A stretch of DNA of 64,000 nt. Source: UBA935 sp031555615. Its GTDB lineage: Bacteria > Bacillota > Clostridia > Lachnospirales > Lachnospiraceae. The stretch spans positions 1 through 64,000 of the forward strand of contig JAVBUF010000010.1 of the NCBI GenBank assembly GCA_031555615.1, written 5' to 3'. Positions 26,453 through 35,374 of the stretch are shown here, one piece after another. The stretch's first letter is position 1, and each line of letters starts with the position of its first letter. The position numbers were made by a program, and so were the translations under genes. The notes beneath the pieces are model-generated. The model did no database searches. It saw only the letters and a list, made by a program, of their open reading frames with translations, and had not been told where the DNA came from.

Positions 26453-28855
26453 GTGAATAATAGATTGTATAAATTAATGAATTGGCCCAAAATAGAAGGA
26501 ATCATTTACTCGGAAGAGGATCATCCACATGATATATTAGGACCGCATATAGCGGGAAACAGTACGTTATTGCAAACCTTTCAGCCAGGTGCAAAAGGGA
26601 TTGAAGTAGTAATAAAAGGGGAAAAAGAAACATATAAAATGGTGATGGCAGATGAAGAGGGATTCTTTGCCTGTTTAATTCCGGGGAAAAATATCGGCAA
26701 ATATACATATCGGATTAGTGATGCGGATAAGAATATTTGTGAGGTTAAGGACGCTTACGCGTTCCCGTCGCAAATAAGCGAAAAAGATATGGATAAATTT
26801 GAAGCCGGTATCCATTATACCATTTATGATAAATTAGGTGCGCATCCCCTTACCATAAACGGTATTAAGGGTGTTAATTTTGCCGTTTGGGCACCCAATG
26901 TCATCCGGGCCAGCGTAGTGGGTGACTTTAATAAGTGGGATGGCCGGGTACACCAGATGAGAAGGCTGGGGGACAGCGGTATTTTTGAGATTTTTATTCC
27001 CGATGTAAAAGCAGGGGATACTTATAAATTTGAATTGAAGGTAAAGGGCGGGTTGACCTATATGAAGGCCGATCCCTATGCTTTTGGCCAGCAGTTACGT
27101 CCGGAATCCGCATCTGTGGTGCGGGATATTAAGCAATTTCAATGGGAGGACTCCGACTGGCTAGCCATCAGAGGTGCAAGACAAAGTGCCGCCGCACCGA
27201 TCAGTGTGTATGAATTGCATCTGGGATCCTTTAAGAGACCGGACGGCGAAGAAGAGTTTTTAAATTACAGAGAATTGGCACCGGCGATCATCGAGTATGT
27301 AAAGGAAATGGGCTATACTCATATTGAATTGATGCCGGTGATGGAACACCCTTTTGATGCATCATGGGGATATCAGGTGATTGGTTACTATGCTCCCACA
27401 TCCCGATACGGAACAGCAGAAGACTTCATGTTTTTCATGAATGAGATGCATAAAGCCGGTATTGGCGTTATTTTGGACTGGGTGCCGGCTCACTTTCCCA
27501 GAGATACGTATGGTTTATCCAACTTTGACGGTACATGTCTTTATGAGCATTTAGATCCCAGAAAAGGTTTTCACCCCCATTGGGGAACCTTGATCTATAA
27601 TTATGGCCGTCCCCAGGTATCCAATTATTTAATTGCCAATGCCCTTTACTGGGTGGAGAAATATCATGCGGATGGTATCCGTATGGATGCGGTGGCCTCC
27701 ATGCTTTATCTGGATTATGGAAAAAAAGACGGAGAATGGGTTGCCAATATGTACGGCGGTAACGAAAATCTGGAAGCAATGGAATTTCTCAAGCATCTGA
27801 ATTCCATGATGAAGAAACGTAATCCCGGTGTACTGATGATTGCCGAGGAATCCACAGCCTGGCCGCAGATTACGGGAGAACTGGAGGACGGTGGTTTAGG
27901 ATTTGATATGAAATGGAATATGGGCTGGATGAACGATTATCTCCGCTATATTAATTTTGACCCTTATTTCCGGGCTCATCACCATCACGAGCTGACTTTC
28001 AGTATGATTTATGCGTACAGTGAAGACTTTATGCTGGTTTTTTCTCATGATGAAGTAGTCCATGGGAAATCATCCATGATCGGTAAAATGCCTGGTGAAA
28101 CGGCCGATAAATTTGCCAATCTGCGGTTAACCTATGCTTATATGATGATGCATCCCGGTAAGAAGCTGTTATTTATGGGGCAGGATATTGCTGAATTTAA
28201 GGAATTTGATGAGAAACGGGAAGTGGAGTGGTCACTGCTGCAATATCCTGATCATAAGCAGCTAAATCATCTGGTTCAGACCCTGAATCATTTTTACCGG
28301 AAAAATCCGGCCTTGTATGCTTTAGATACCAATCCTGACGGATTCCGGTGGATTAATTCTATTTCGGCGGAAAAATGTATGATTTCCTTTATCCGGCAGA
28401 CCGGAAAAGAAGAGGAGATGTTGGTTGTCGTAGCTAATTTTGCCAATGTGAAGCAGGATTTTACGATTGGAGTACCGGCAGAGGGCAAGTATAAAGAAGT
28501 TTTCAATACAGATGCCAAAGAATTTGGCGGAGAGGGCAGGATCAACAGCCGGGTTAAGGTTACTGAAGAGATGGAAGCGGATGATTGTCCTTTTTCCTTT
28601 AAAATGACCAGTGCACCTCTTTCTCTCAGTGTTTTTGGTTATACTCCTTTTAATGAAGAAGAGTGGGAAGAAATCCGTAAGAAAAAAGAAGAAATGATCA
28701 AAAAACAATTGGAGAAGGAAAAGGAAGCCGCCGAGAAAAAAGCGGCAGCCGAAAAAGCAGCGGCTGAAAGAAACGCCAAAGCGGAAAAGGAAGCTGCAGA
28801 GCGTAAAGCGGCCAGGGAATTAGAAAAACTAAAAAAGAAAGAAAAAGCTAAATGA
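26453..28855 (+). CDS. glgB: 1,4-alpha-glucan branching enzyme
   Basis: An 800-residue GH13 enzyme that introduces alpha-1,6 branches into glycogen. Two N-terminal beta domains (about 20-110 and 115-225, the second CBM48 with NFAVWAPN and GDFNKW) precede the catalytic barrel. Catalytic residues are visible in DGIRMDAVASM (nucleophile Asp), MIAEEST (acid/base Glu) and FSHDEVVHGK. Beyond the usual C-terminal beta domain there is a 55-60 residue Lys/Glu/Ala-rich tail, probably a long coiled coil. GTG 26453 is favoured because GGAGGT lies seven bases upstream. No other glg gene is adjacent; mscS overlaps by four bases. Confidence 0.93.
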   Translation: MNNRLYKLMNWPKIEGIIYSEEDHPHDILGPHIAGNSTLLQTFQPGAKGIEVVIKGEKETYKMVMADEEGFFACLIPGKNIGKYTYRISDADKNICEVKDAYAFPSQISEKDMDKFEAGIHYTIYDKLGAHPLTINGIKGVNFAVWAPNVIRASVVGDFNKWDGRVHQMRRLGDSGIFEIFIPDVKAGDTYKFELKVKGGLTYMKADPYAFGQQLRPESASVVRDIKQFQWEDSDWLAIRGARQSAAAPISVYELHLGSFKRPDGEEEFLNYRELAPAIIEYVKEMGYTHIELMPVMEHPFDASWGYQVIGYYAPTSRYGTAEDFMFFMNEMHKAGIGVILDWVPAHFPRDTYGLSNFDGTCLYEHLDPRKGFHPHWGTLIYNYGRPQVSNYLIANALYWVEKYHADGIRMDAVASMLYLDYGKKDGEWVANMYGGNENLEAMEFLKHLNSMMKKRNPGVLMIAEESTAWPQITGELEDGGLGFDMKWNMGWMNDYLRYINFDPYFRAHHHHELTFSMIYAYSEDFMLVFSHDEVVHGKSSMIGKMPGETADKFANLRLTYAYMMMHPGKKLLFMGQDIAEFKEFDEKREVEWSLLQYPDHKQLNHLVQTLNHFYRKNPALYALDTNPDGFRWINSISAEKCMISFIRQTGKEEEMLVVVANFANVKQDFTIGVPAEGKYKEVFNTDAKEFGGEGRINSRVKVTEEMEADDCPFSFKMTSAPLSLSVFGYTPFNEEEWEEIRKKKEEMIKKQLEKEKEAAEKKAAAEKAAAERNAKAEKEAAERKAARELEKLKKKEKAK

Positions 28856-29754
28856 TGCAAAATATATTAACAGTGATAACGGAAGATGAAGTGATTAAAA
28901 TAGGAGCTATCCAGCAATATCTGGATGAATTGCCGGAAAAGGCCCTGCACTTGGGAATACGTGCGGCACTGGCCCTGATATTTTTCCTGCTGGGTATGCA
29001 GGTAATCAAATTGATCCGAAAAGTGGTGCGAAAGTCACTGCAGCGCGGGCAGGCGGATACCGGAGTGACACATTTTCTTGATTCTTTTTTAAAGGCAGTG
29101 CTGTACATTGTGTTATTTTTCCTGATCGCTTCGGGGTTTGGATTGGATGCTACCAGCGTGGCGGCGGTTCTGGGGTCTGTAGGTGTGGCCATCAGTTTGG
29201 CGGTGCAGGGGAGCTTATCCAATCTGGCAGGCGGTGTGCTGATCATGCTGTTGAAGCCTTTTAAGGTAGGGGATTATATTAAAGAAGATACCAAAGGCAA
29301 CGAAGGCACTGTGATCGTAATCGATATTTTTTATACAAAGCTGCAAACAGTGGATAACAAAATTATTGTTTTACCCAACGGTACGCTGGCCAACAGCAGC
29401 CTTACCAATGTGACGGCCTGTAACGAACGCCGGCTGGACTTTAAGATTGCTATTTCTTACGAAACAGACCTTGGCTATGCCAAATCAGTAGTGCAGAAAG
29501 TACTGGATGATGACAGGGCGACTATGAAGGACAAAGAGCGTGTTGTATATGTGGACGAACTGGCTGCGGGCTGGGTAAATGTAGGGGTGCGCTGTTGGTT
29601 TTCCATGGAGGATTACTGGGACGGGAAATGGCGGATTACGGAAAATATTAAATATGCATTGGATGAAGCCGGAATAGTCATTCCATGTACCAGGATTGAA
29701 GTTTACGGCGGGCAAGGAAGAGAAGTTGTAAAAGCACAAAATATTGAAATTTAG
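28852..29754 (+). CDS. MscS-family mechanosensitive channel
   Basis: A 300-residue small-conductance channel. Three membrane helices lie in the first 135 residues. The pore helix and beta-domain entry read SLAVQGSLSNLAGGVLIMLLKPFKVGDYI, the MscS signature. The cytoplasmic vestibule follows (LPNGTLANSSLTNVT). It would release solutes on hypo-osmotic shock. The start overlaps the glgB stop in an ATGA arrangement (an ATG three bases later is an alternative), so its synthesis is coupled to the branching enzyme. Confidence 0.93.
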   Translation: MMQNILTVITEDEVIKIGAIQQYLDELPEKALHLGIRAALALIFFLLGMQVIKLIRKVVRKSLQRGQADTGVTHFLDSFLKAVLYIVLFFLIASGFGLDATSVAAVLGSVGVAISLAVQGSLSNLAGGVLIMLLKPFKVGDYIKEDTKGNEGTVIVIDIFYTKLQTVDNKIIVLPNGTLANSSLTNVTACNERRLDFKIAISYETDLGYAKSVVQKVLDDDRATMKDKERVVYVDELAAGWVNVGVRCWFSMEDYWDGKWRITENIKYALDEAGIVIPCTRIEVYGGQGREVVKAQNIEI

Positions 29755-29798
29755 ACTTGCCAAATAGGGGATGAGACAGTATAATGAATTTTGTGATT

Positions 29799-29871
<73 letters not shown>

Positions 29872-29882
29872 TTGATATTAAG

Positions 29883-29923
29883 AAAAGGCATATTTCTCCG
29901 GTGATGAGAGGTATGTCTTTTTT
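29883..29923 (+). terminator. Terminator after tRNA-Thr
   Basis: AAAAGGCATATTTCTC (29883-29898) pairs with the GAGAGGTATGTCTTTT arm and runs into TTTTTTC. The same 16-base left arm occurs at 36186 and 49537. Confidence 0.8.
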
Positions 29924-29951
29924 CTTTTTCTGATATTGGCCTATGTTGCGC

Positions 29952-29980
29952 TTGTATGAGTAAATAATAAATGCTATAAT
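29952..29980 (+). promoter_or_regulatory. Promoter of the 71-residue coiled-coil ORF
   Basis: TTGTAT (29952-29957) and TATAAT (29975-29980) are 17 bases apart, 22 bases before the ATG at 30003. Derived versions of this promoter follow the tRNA remnants at 31.9 and 36.1 kb. Confidence 0.7.
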
Positions 29981-30002
29981 CGATGAAAGGGAAGGTGATG
30001 AT

Positions 30003-30218
30003 ATGGGTTTGTCAAACGAAGGTTTATTAGCAATATCAAGTTTAATGGATACTAAATTGCAGCCGATCAAAGATGAATTAAAGTTGATAAGGGTAGATTT
30101 GCTGGAAAATAACGTCATTCCACGGTTAAATACGATTGAAAACTGTTATTTGAGTACGTATGACAGATATACAGTAAATGCTGATAAAATGGAGGCGGCA
30201 TTAGCAGACATTACATAG
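30003..30218 (+). CDS. Small coiled-coil protein, unknown (possibly shortened)
   Basis: A 71-residue soluble protein with heptad-like helices (MDTKLQPIKDELKLIRVDLL, then NNVIPRLNTIENCYLSTYDRY). I recall longer Lachnospiraceae hypothetical proteins with the same opening (MGLSNEGL) and the VIPRL..IE..Y..TY.RY pattern; this copy stops soon after that, so it may be a truncated member. A GGGAAGGTGATG box precedes the ATG and a consensus promoter lies upstream. A 20-base piece of the same gene survives at 36342-36361 next to a tRNA remnant. Function unknown; helix rather than enzyme. Confidence 0.6.
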   Translation: MGLSNEGLLAISSLMDTKLQPIKDELKLIRVDLLENNVIPRLNTIENCYLSTYDRYTVNADKMEAALADIT

Positions 30219-30596
30219 CGAAAAGCTGCAGAAAATATCATAATTTACGATTAATATCAGAGCATCCAAAAGGGTGCTCTAAATATTTCATGCTGACACC
30301 TTTATTATTAGAAGAAAAATCATGGAAATATGTTGATATTATTATCAGTGGTTCTCAATCTGATTTGATTTCCAATAATCTCATGATTCATATTCCTGCA
30401 TTTGAGCAATAAAAGCATATATGAAAACCGGGTTTAAAAAGTCTGACAAATCGGCAAAAGCCGTATGGTTCAGCAGTTTTTACCACACTTGAAGAAACAG
30501 CAAGAGGCTGCCGTTATTAGTGTTTCTGAGGGTCTTATTCATAAGCATTGCGTTACTTATGACAGCTGGCAGGGAATATAAAATCATATAAGTATT
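30219..30596. other. Gap with weak hairpin and ORF debris
   Basis: No convincing gene. A weak hairpin (GAGCATCC/GGGTGCTC, 30260-30280) lacks a U-tract. Three tiny plus-strand frames are open: 40 residues at 30290-30412 (SWKYVDIIISGSQSDL), 23 residues at 30421 and 38 residues at 30465-30581 (ending TYDSWQGI). None has a ribosome site and none is recognised; they look like decayed gene pieces. Confidence 0.4.
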
Positions 30597-31154
30597 TTAT
30601 TTTATAAGCAATGCCGAACGGCAAAACGTAATTTTCGGGGTGCTTTTCAATCGAAAACCACATTGTTCGAATAAAGCGAGGCTTTTCAGAAAAGCAGATT
30701 TACTGACATGACCCTTAGGTTCCACGAACAGTAAAGAACCTTCGTGACGTAGGGTTTCAAAAATCTCTTTTGTAAAACGTTTCTGATCATGAACCTCATG
30801 CATAACCTTGAGTACCATTACAAAATCTATCGTACCAGCATACTCATTTAGACAAAGGGTTTCCTGTTCGCAAGAGTGAGGTATGATCCACTCACTTACA
30901 TTTGCTTTTTGTGCATTTTTTAACATACCGGTAAGCATCTTTTTCTGCAGATCTACAGCAATTACATTGCCATTCGAGCCAACCAGCTCAGCAGCAGGAA
31001 TGGTGAAGTACCCCATGCCACAGCCGACATCCAGCGCAACCATGTTTTTTTTGAGATAAGGGCTTAATATCTGGAGTGGTGGATGGATTAGTTTGCGAGC
31101 GTTCCGGTTTAATATGTAACCAACCCACCATGGGCAAGTAGTTTTTTTAGTCAT
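30597..31154 (-). CDS. Class I SAM-dependent methyltransferase
   Basis: A 185-residue Rossmann-fold methyltransferase. Motif I is ALDVGCGMGYFTIPAAE (about 40-56), and the acidic motif II residue is in VIAVDLQ. Motif IV lies in IDFVMVLKVMHEVHDQ and motif VI in LLFVEPKGHVS. It is UbiE/SmtA-like. It starts with a CysPro-TrpTrp segment (TCPWWVGYILNRNARK) also seen in small methyltransferases beside TetR regulators. It is divergent from the TetR gene with a dyad in between, so it is probably that regulator's target. Substrate unknown. Confidence 0.85.
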   Translation of the reverse strand: MTKKTTCPWWVGYILNRNARKLIHPPLQILSPYLKKNMVALDVGCGMGYFTIPAAELVGSNGNVIAVDLQKKMLTGMLKNAQKANVSEWIIPHSCEQETLCLNEYAGTIDFVMVLKVMHEVHDQKRFTKEIFETLRHEGSLLFVEPKGHVSKSAFLKSLALFEQCGFRLKSTPKITFCRSALLIK

Positions 31155-31170
31155 AATTATTCTCCTTACT

Positions 31171-31210
31171 AAATGTCACACTTGCGACATTTCATGTTTC
31201 AAAGTATAAT
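31171..31210. promoter_or_regulatory. Divergent promoter with TetR-type operator
   Basis: AAATGTC (31171-31177) and GACATTT (31186-31192) form an inverted repeat with an 8-base centre that is itself partly symmetric. For the plus strand TTGCGA (31182-31187) and TATAAT (31205-31210) are 17 bases apart, so the dyad covers the -35. Binding would block the regulator's own promoter and the divergent methyltransferase. Confidence 0.6.
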
Positions 31211-31284
31211 AGACATATGTAGAATCGTCAATAAGGTGAGAACAAGTGCTACAAAATAGTGGAAGTGTGACAGGAGAACAAGGA

Positions 31285-31830
31285 ATGCCAAAAAAGACAG
31301 ATGCACAAGTACTTCGATCCAAAGAATGGATGTTGGAAGCTCTAATCACTTTAATGAGCGAGAAGGAGTTTGAACAAATTACGGTTTCAGAGATTGCGCA
31401 GCGTGCGGGGTTGGATAGGCGTACTTTTTACCGACATTTTGGATCTAAGGAAGAAATACTTGCAGATTATATCCAAAAATTAGGTGCACTATATGAGGAA
31501 ACCTTACGAAAAAGCAGAGCAATGAATACCTATTCTATTGTTCTGGCTTTTTTTACGGTGTGCGAACAAAATGGGGAACTGTTAAATTTGCTGCATCGTC
31601 ATCGCCTTCTGCCTTTGCTGTTATACGAGCTAAACAGTTTGTTTGCACAAATGCATAATAAATATCATATAGGCGAAGATATCTATGCCTCATTTGATCA
31701 GGAATATGCTTTATCATACCATGTAGGCGGCTTTTGGAATGTGCTTGTTATATGGCTTTCCAATGGAATGACAAAGAAACCGGAGGAATTGGCGACGATG
31801 ATAGGGCATATGCTGCCAGAATTTATATGA
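31285..31830 (+). CDS. TetR/AcrR-family regulator
   Basis: A 181-residue regulator. The N-terminal helix-turn-helix reads ITVSEIAQRAGLDRRTFYRHFGSKEEILADYI, standard for TetR. The C-terminal ligand domain resembles the TetR_C_7/DhaS type with a conserved aromatic end (FWNVLVIWLSNGM). ATG 31285 is chosen because AGGAG lies nine bases upstream; an in-frame GTG at 31246 would add 13 residues. It faces a methyltransferase gene across a dyad-containing promoter. It likely represses both. Confidence 0.85.
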   Translation: MPKKTDAQVLRSKEWMLEALITLMSEKEFEQITVSEIAQRAGLDRRTFYRHFGSKEEILADYIQKLGALYEETLRKSRAMNTYSIVLAFFTVCEQNGELLNLLHRHRLLPLLLYELNSLFAQMHNKYHIGEDIYASFDQEYALSYHVGGFWNVLVIWLSNGMTKKPEELATMIGHMLPEFI

Positions 31831-31932
31831 ACAAGTGGTTAATAATCATAGATGACCCAGTTGCACAAAGGGATGTTTGAATTCATGCTGGCATAATATT
31901 TTAAGAAATTATTATACTTATCAACAGCCACA

Positions 31933-31964
31933 GGTCAGGGGTTTGCGTCCCCCATGAGCTTTGA
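31933..31964 (+). repeat. Degraded copy of the tRNA-Thr 3' end
   Basis: GGTCAGGGGTTTGCGTCCCC then CATGAGCTTTGA aligns with the tRNA 3' end from 29843 onward, with several substitutions and one deletion. It is followed by an AT-rich hairpin ending in TTTTTT and by a TTGTAT...TATAAT element, echoing the order tRNA-terminator-promoter at 29.8 kb. It is too short to be a functional tRNA. Confidence 0.7.
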
Positions 31965-32092
31965 AATAAAATGGCGTACTTCTTGGAATTCTAAAGGTGT
32001 ATGTCTTTTTTGTATACAAATAATATGATATAATAATGCAAAACTGACGATTAACATAACAACTGCTGTCAGCTTCATAAAGAGCACGGTCA

Positions 32093-33514
32093 ATGAGACG
32101 CTTGATCCTTACACTTATTTCACTTCTCCCGATATTCGGCACAGCACTCTATTTTGTTTCAATACCAAACGACCGCATACCGCAGCCGTTCAGAGTTGCG
32201 TTGCTTACAGTTATTTTGGGAATTATATTTGCAATGTCGCTGTATCATTTTTACCTGTATGCATTCACGGCGAAAGAGCCGGCTTATCTGATATACAGCG
32301 TTTTCACACTTCTGGTAACGGTACGGTTTGCAACAGCTCCCGGCGGTTTTGTGGAAATTGTCGTGCCCGAACATACCACCGCTATCTATCATTTGTCGGA
32401 AGTTTTGCTGGTGGTATTTACTATTTTCGGCATGTGGTTTGCGCATGCAGCCCTGGGGATCAAATGGGGGGGACTTCCGACACGTATTGTATACATTGTC
32501 ACACTCGGGCTTCCGCTTGTGATGGCGGTTATTACCGGGCGGACTGTCGGAACATGGTGGATTTCGCTTGGTGTGGTTCCGCATATTTTTATTTTGGTTA
32601 AAGGTTTTCGCAGCAAGCATTGTCGGGCTAATCCATATGTTATATTTTTCCTCTGCGTAGAATTTGTATTTTTTATTTACCCATTTTTGATGCTGATCCC
32701 TGTAATGCGGATGCTTTATATGCCGATTGTTCCGCTCTGGCTGTTATTTACGCTTGTGCAGGCGGTGCTTCTTTCGCAAAGCTACGGGGAGGCGAAACAA
32801 CGTGAAAAGGAGCTGACTGAAGAAAAAATCCTGCTGGAAAGCCTGAATCGGACGAAATCAGAGTTTTTCGGTAATGTCAGCCATGAAATGAAAACCCCCT
32901 TAACCATTATTGTTACAGATATGGAGCTTGCGGAGCAATTTATCGACGAGGGAAACCTTGAAGCGGCCAAAGAATTGCTCCATGAGGTGTGCCAAAAAGC
33001 TATGCAGACAGCGGATATTGTGACTGATGCGCTGGCATTCACACGGGGGCAGGAAACAGCAAAGTCGATGGAACCTTTTGACTTCGGCGATGTCATAAAA
33101 ACCACCCTTGCTGTATTTGAACCCCTTATAAAAAAGCAGGGGAACATGCTTGTACAGGACATTGAAGGACTACCGCCGCTGGACGGTAATGCGAGCATGC
33201 TGGCAGATGTGCTTATCAATCTATTATTCAATGCCAATCGCCATACGCAGGGTGGCATAATTAATGTAAAGTGGAAAATGAAAAGCGGAAAACAATGCCT
33301 GTCCGTTTGTGACAACGGTTCGGGCATATCGCCTGAATTGCTGCCTCGTGTATTTGAACGTGGGGTTACGGATGGAACTGGCACAGGTCTGGGACTGGCT
33401 ATTGTAAAAAGGGTTATGGAATTGCACGGCGGAGAAGCTTCGATTAAAAGCGAGGTCGGTAAAGGCACGACAGTGACTCTTGTGTTCCCGCCTCTTACGG
33501 AGGAAAAGATATGA
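32093..33514 (+). CDS. Sensor histidine kinase, 7TM type
   Basis: A 473-residue kinase. About six or seven hydrophobic segments fill residues 5-228 (7TMR-DISM-like sensor). The HisKA domain has the phospho-acceptor His264 in GNVSHEMKTPL. The ATPase domain has LLFNANRHTQGG, CDNGSGISPEL and GTGTGLGLAIVKRVMELHGG. Relatives usually carry an extracellular DISMED2 domain before the helices; it is absent, and no good ribosome site precedes the ATG, so the 5' end may have been lost at the tRNA-remnant junction. It overlaps the response regulator by four bases. Confidence 0.88.
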   Translation: MRRLILTLISLLPIFGTALYFVSIPNDRIPQPFRVALLTVILGIIFAMSLYHFYLYAFTAKEPAYLIYSVFTLLVTVRFATAPGGFVEIVVPEHTTAIYHLSEVLLVVFTIFGMWFAHAALGIKWGGLPTRIVYIVTLGLPLVMAVITGRTVGTWWISLGVVPHIFILVKGFRSKHCRANPYVIFFLCVEFVFFIYPFLMLIPVMRMLYMPIVPLWLLFTLVQAVLLSQSYGEAKQREKELTEEKILLESLNRTKSEFFGNVSHEMKTPLTIIVTDMELAEQFIDEGNLEAAKELLHEVCQKAMQTADIVTDALAFTRGQETAKSMEPFDFGDVIKTTLAVFEPLIKKQGNMLVQDIEGLPPLDGNASMLADVLINLLFNANRHTQGGIINVKWKMKSGKQCLSVCDNGSGISPELLPRVFERGVTDGTGTGLGLAIVKRVMELHGGEASIKSEVGKGTTVTLVFPPLTEEKI

Positions 33515-34185
33515 CCAGAAAAAAAATCTTGCTTGTGGAGGATAACCCTGAAGTTATGCGGAACAACACGATGGCGCTGAAATCACGCGGCGCGATTGTT
33601 TTGTCAGCATCAACACTTGAGGGGGCACGCATTCTTATCGAAAAAAATCTGTTTGATGCAGCGGTGCTGGATATTATGCTTCCGGACGGCTCGGGACTCG
33701 ATTTTCTGCGTGAGATACGTGCTGTTTCTGACTTTCCGGTTTTGCTATTGACGGCCAAAGGCGATTCCCAGGACATAGTTAAGGGGTTGTCTCTGGGTGC
33801 GGATGATTACCTTGTCAAGCCTTATTATCTCAATGTATTCACAGCACGGATTGATTCGCTCCTGCGACGTGCAGGGAAGGTCAGCGAACGTGTTTGGATC
33901 GGCTCTCTGCGTTTCGATTTGTTAAGCAGCCAGGCTTTTTTGGAAGGTACGGACTTGCTGCTGACGCAGAAGGAATTTGCCCTGTTGCTTTTACTTGCTC
34001 AAAACGAAAATAAAACCCTTACGGCGGAGTACCTCTTTGAAAAAGCGTGGGGACAGTCGATGAGTGAGGATACTGCTACGTTTAAGGTTCGTATGTCAAG
34101 CCTGAAGAAAAAACTTGCCGCGGCGACGGGGAATATTCTTATTGAAACCGCGCGCGGTGAGGGATACCGCCTGACAATGTTGTGA
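33511..34185 (+). CDS. OmpR-family response regulator
   Basis: A 224-residue regulator with a receiver domain (phospho-acceptor Asp54 in AVLDIMLPDG, Lys103 in DDYLVKP). A winged-helix DNA-binding domain follows, about 130-222 (LTQKEFALLLLLAQNENKTLTAEYLFEKAW). It starts within the stop codon of the kinase gene, so the two form a coupled pair. Two lipoprotein genes follow in the same direction after a 110-base gap and are plausible targets. Confidence 0.93.
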   Translation: MTRKKILLVEDNPEVMRNNTMALKSRGAIVLSASTLEGARILIEKNLFDAAVLDIMLPDGSGLDFLREIRAVSDFPVLLLTAKGDSQDIVKGLSLGADDYLVKPYYLNVFTARIDSLLRRAGKVSERVWIGSLRFDLLSSQAFLEGTDLLLTQKEFALLLLLAQNENKTLTAEYLFEKAWGQSMSEDTATFKVRMSSLKKKLAAATGNILIETARGEGYRLTML

Positions 34186-34296
34186 AAAATATCGCAGTAT
34201 AAGTAATAATTATGTTACCTTCGTCCTTTTTAAACATTTTGTTTGATAAACTAAGATTGGTTTTGACAGATAAATAAACATTAGGAGGAAATTATA

Positions 34297-35328
34297 ATGA
34301 AAAAAAACTTAGTACTCGCGCTTGCGGTAGTGTTTGCGCTATCCCTTACCGCTTGCGGTGCAAAATCGCAGAAGGAAAGTGGATTGCCGCCAGTTGAAGG
34401 CGACAGTATCACAGCAGTTGATTATGCGGATGAAAACAACTGGGCGTTGCTGAAGCAAAATCCGGACCAGCCCGTAGATGTATTTATTCTGTACCCAACG
34501 ATGTATCAGGGGGAAGCCCCGCTTGCCGGTATTGATGATGAAGGAATGCGTGGGCGGGCGGATGACTGGTATATCAGGAATGGCAGCGCCTTTGAAACGG
34601 CGGGTAACGTGTATATGCCTTATTATCGCCAGCTTAATGCTGTGTGGGCACTTTCACAGACGCCGGAGGAGCGCAATAAATATGCCAATGGAGCATCTAA
34701 AACTGACGTTTTCGCAGCATTCGAATACTACCTGGAAAATTACAACAACGGCAGGCCTTTTATTATTGCATCTCATTCACAAGGCTCAGCGATGGCGATG
34801 GAGGTCGTATTTGATTACTTCGCCCAAAATCCTGAAGTTGCGGAACGCATGGTGGCAGCATATATCATTGGTATGAGTATATCGGAAAAAGACCTGGCAA
34901 GGAATCCGAACATGAGGTTTGCCGAAAACGCCGATGACACTGGTGTTATTATTTCCTACAATGTTGTGGCACCCGGTGCCGAACCTGCCGCAAACGGAGT
35001 GATACTCCCCGGTGCTATGGCAATCAACCCCATTACATGGACAAGGTCAGGCGAGACAGCATCCGCAGAAGCGAACCTTGGTTCCTATATGAATACAGAT
35101 AATGGTCTTGAAAAGATGATGAACCTTGCTGACGCTACAGTATCTGAACTGGACAATAATATGGAGGTAATCCTTTGTTCTACAGCGGATTATTCAACAT
35201 ATGGAATAACAGAAGAAATGCAGGCGGTTTTTGGGAAAGGTTCGTATCATAACAACGACATCTCATTTTATTACTTTAATCTCCGTGAAAATGCGGAAAA
35301 CCGGGTGGCAAAGTATCTGGAGAAATAA
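34297..35328 (+). CDS. DUF3089 lipoprotein, alpha/beta-hydrolase-like
   Basis: A 343-residue lipoprotein (LTAC, Cys20). The mature domain matches DUF3089: PVDVFILYPTMYQ near the start and the nucleophile elbow ASHSQGS (Ser161 inside S-H-S-Q-G) near 158-164, typical of esterase-like hydrolases. No substrate is known for the family. A GGAGGAAA ribosome site precedes the ATG. It lies downstream of the two-component genes; an unusually Met/Asn-rich linker and the EVILCSTADYS end are normal for the family. Confidence 0.75.
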   Translation: MKKNLVLALAVVFALSLTACGAKSQKESGLPPVEGDSITAVDYADENNWALLKQNPDQPVDVFILYPTMYQGEAPLAGIDDEGMRGRADDWYIRNGSAFETAGNVYMPYYRQLNAVWALSQTPEERNKYANGASKTDVFAAFEYYLENYNNGRPFIIASHSQGSAMAMEVVFDYFAQNPEVAERMVAAYIIGMSISEKDLARNPNMRFAENADDTGVIISYNVVAPGAEPAANGVILPGAMAINPITWTRSGETASAEANLGSYMNTDNGLEKMMNLADATVSELDNNMEVILCSTADYSTYGITEEMQAVFGKGSYHNNDISFYYFNLRENAENRVAKYLEK

Positions 35329-35374
35329 AACGGTACAAAAATAATATGATGACGGAACTGGGAGAGTACTCATA

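Noticed and set aside
30421..30581. Short frames of 23 and 38 residues
   Set aside because: No ribosome sites and no recognised relatives; listed as gap debris only.
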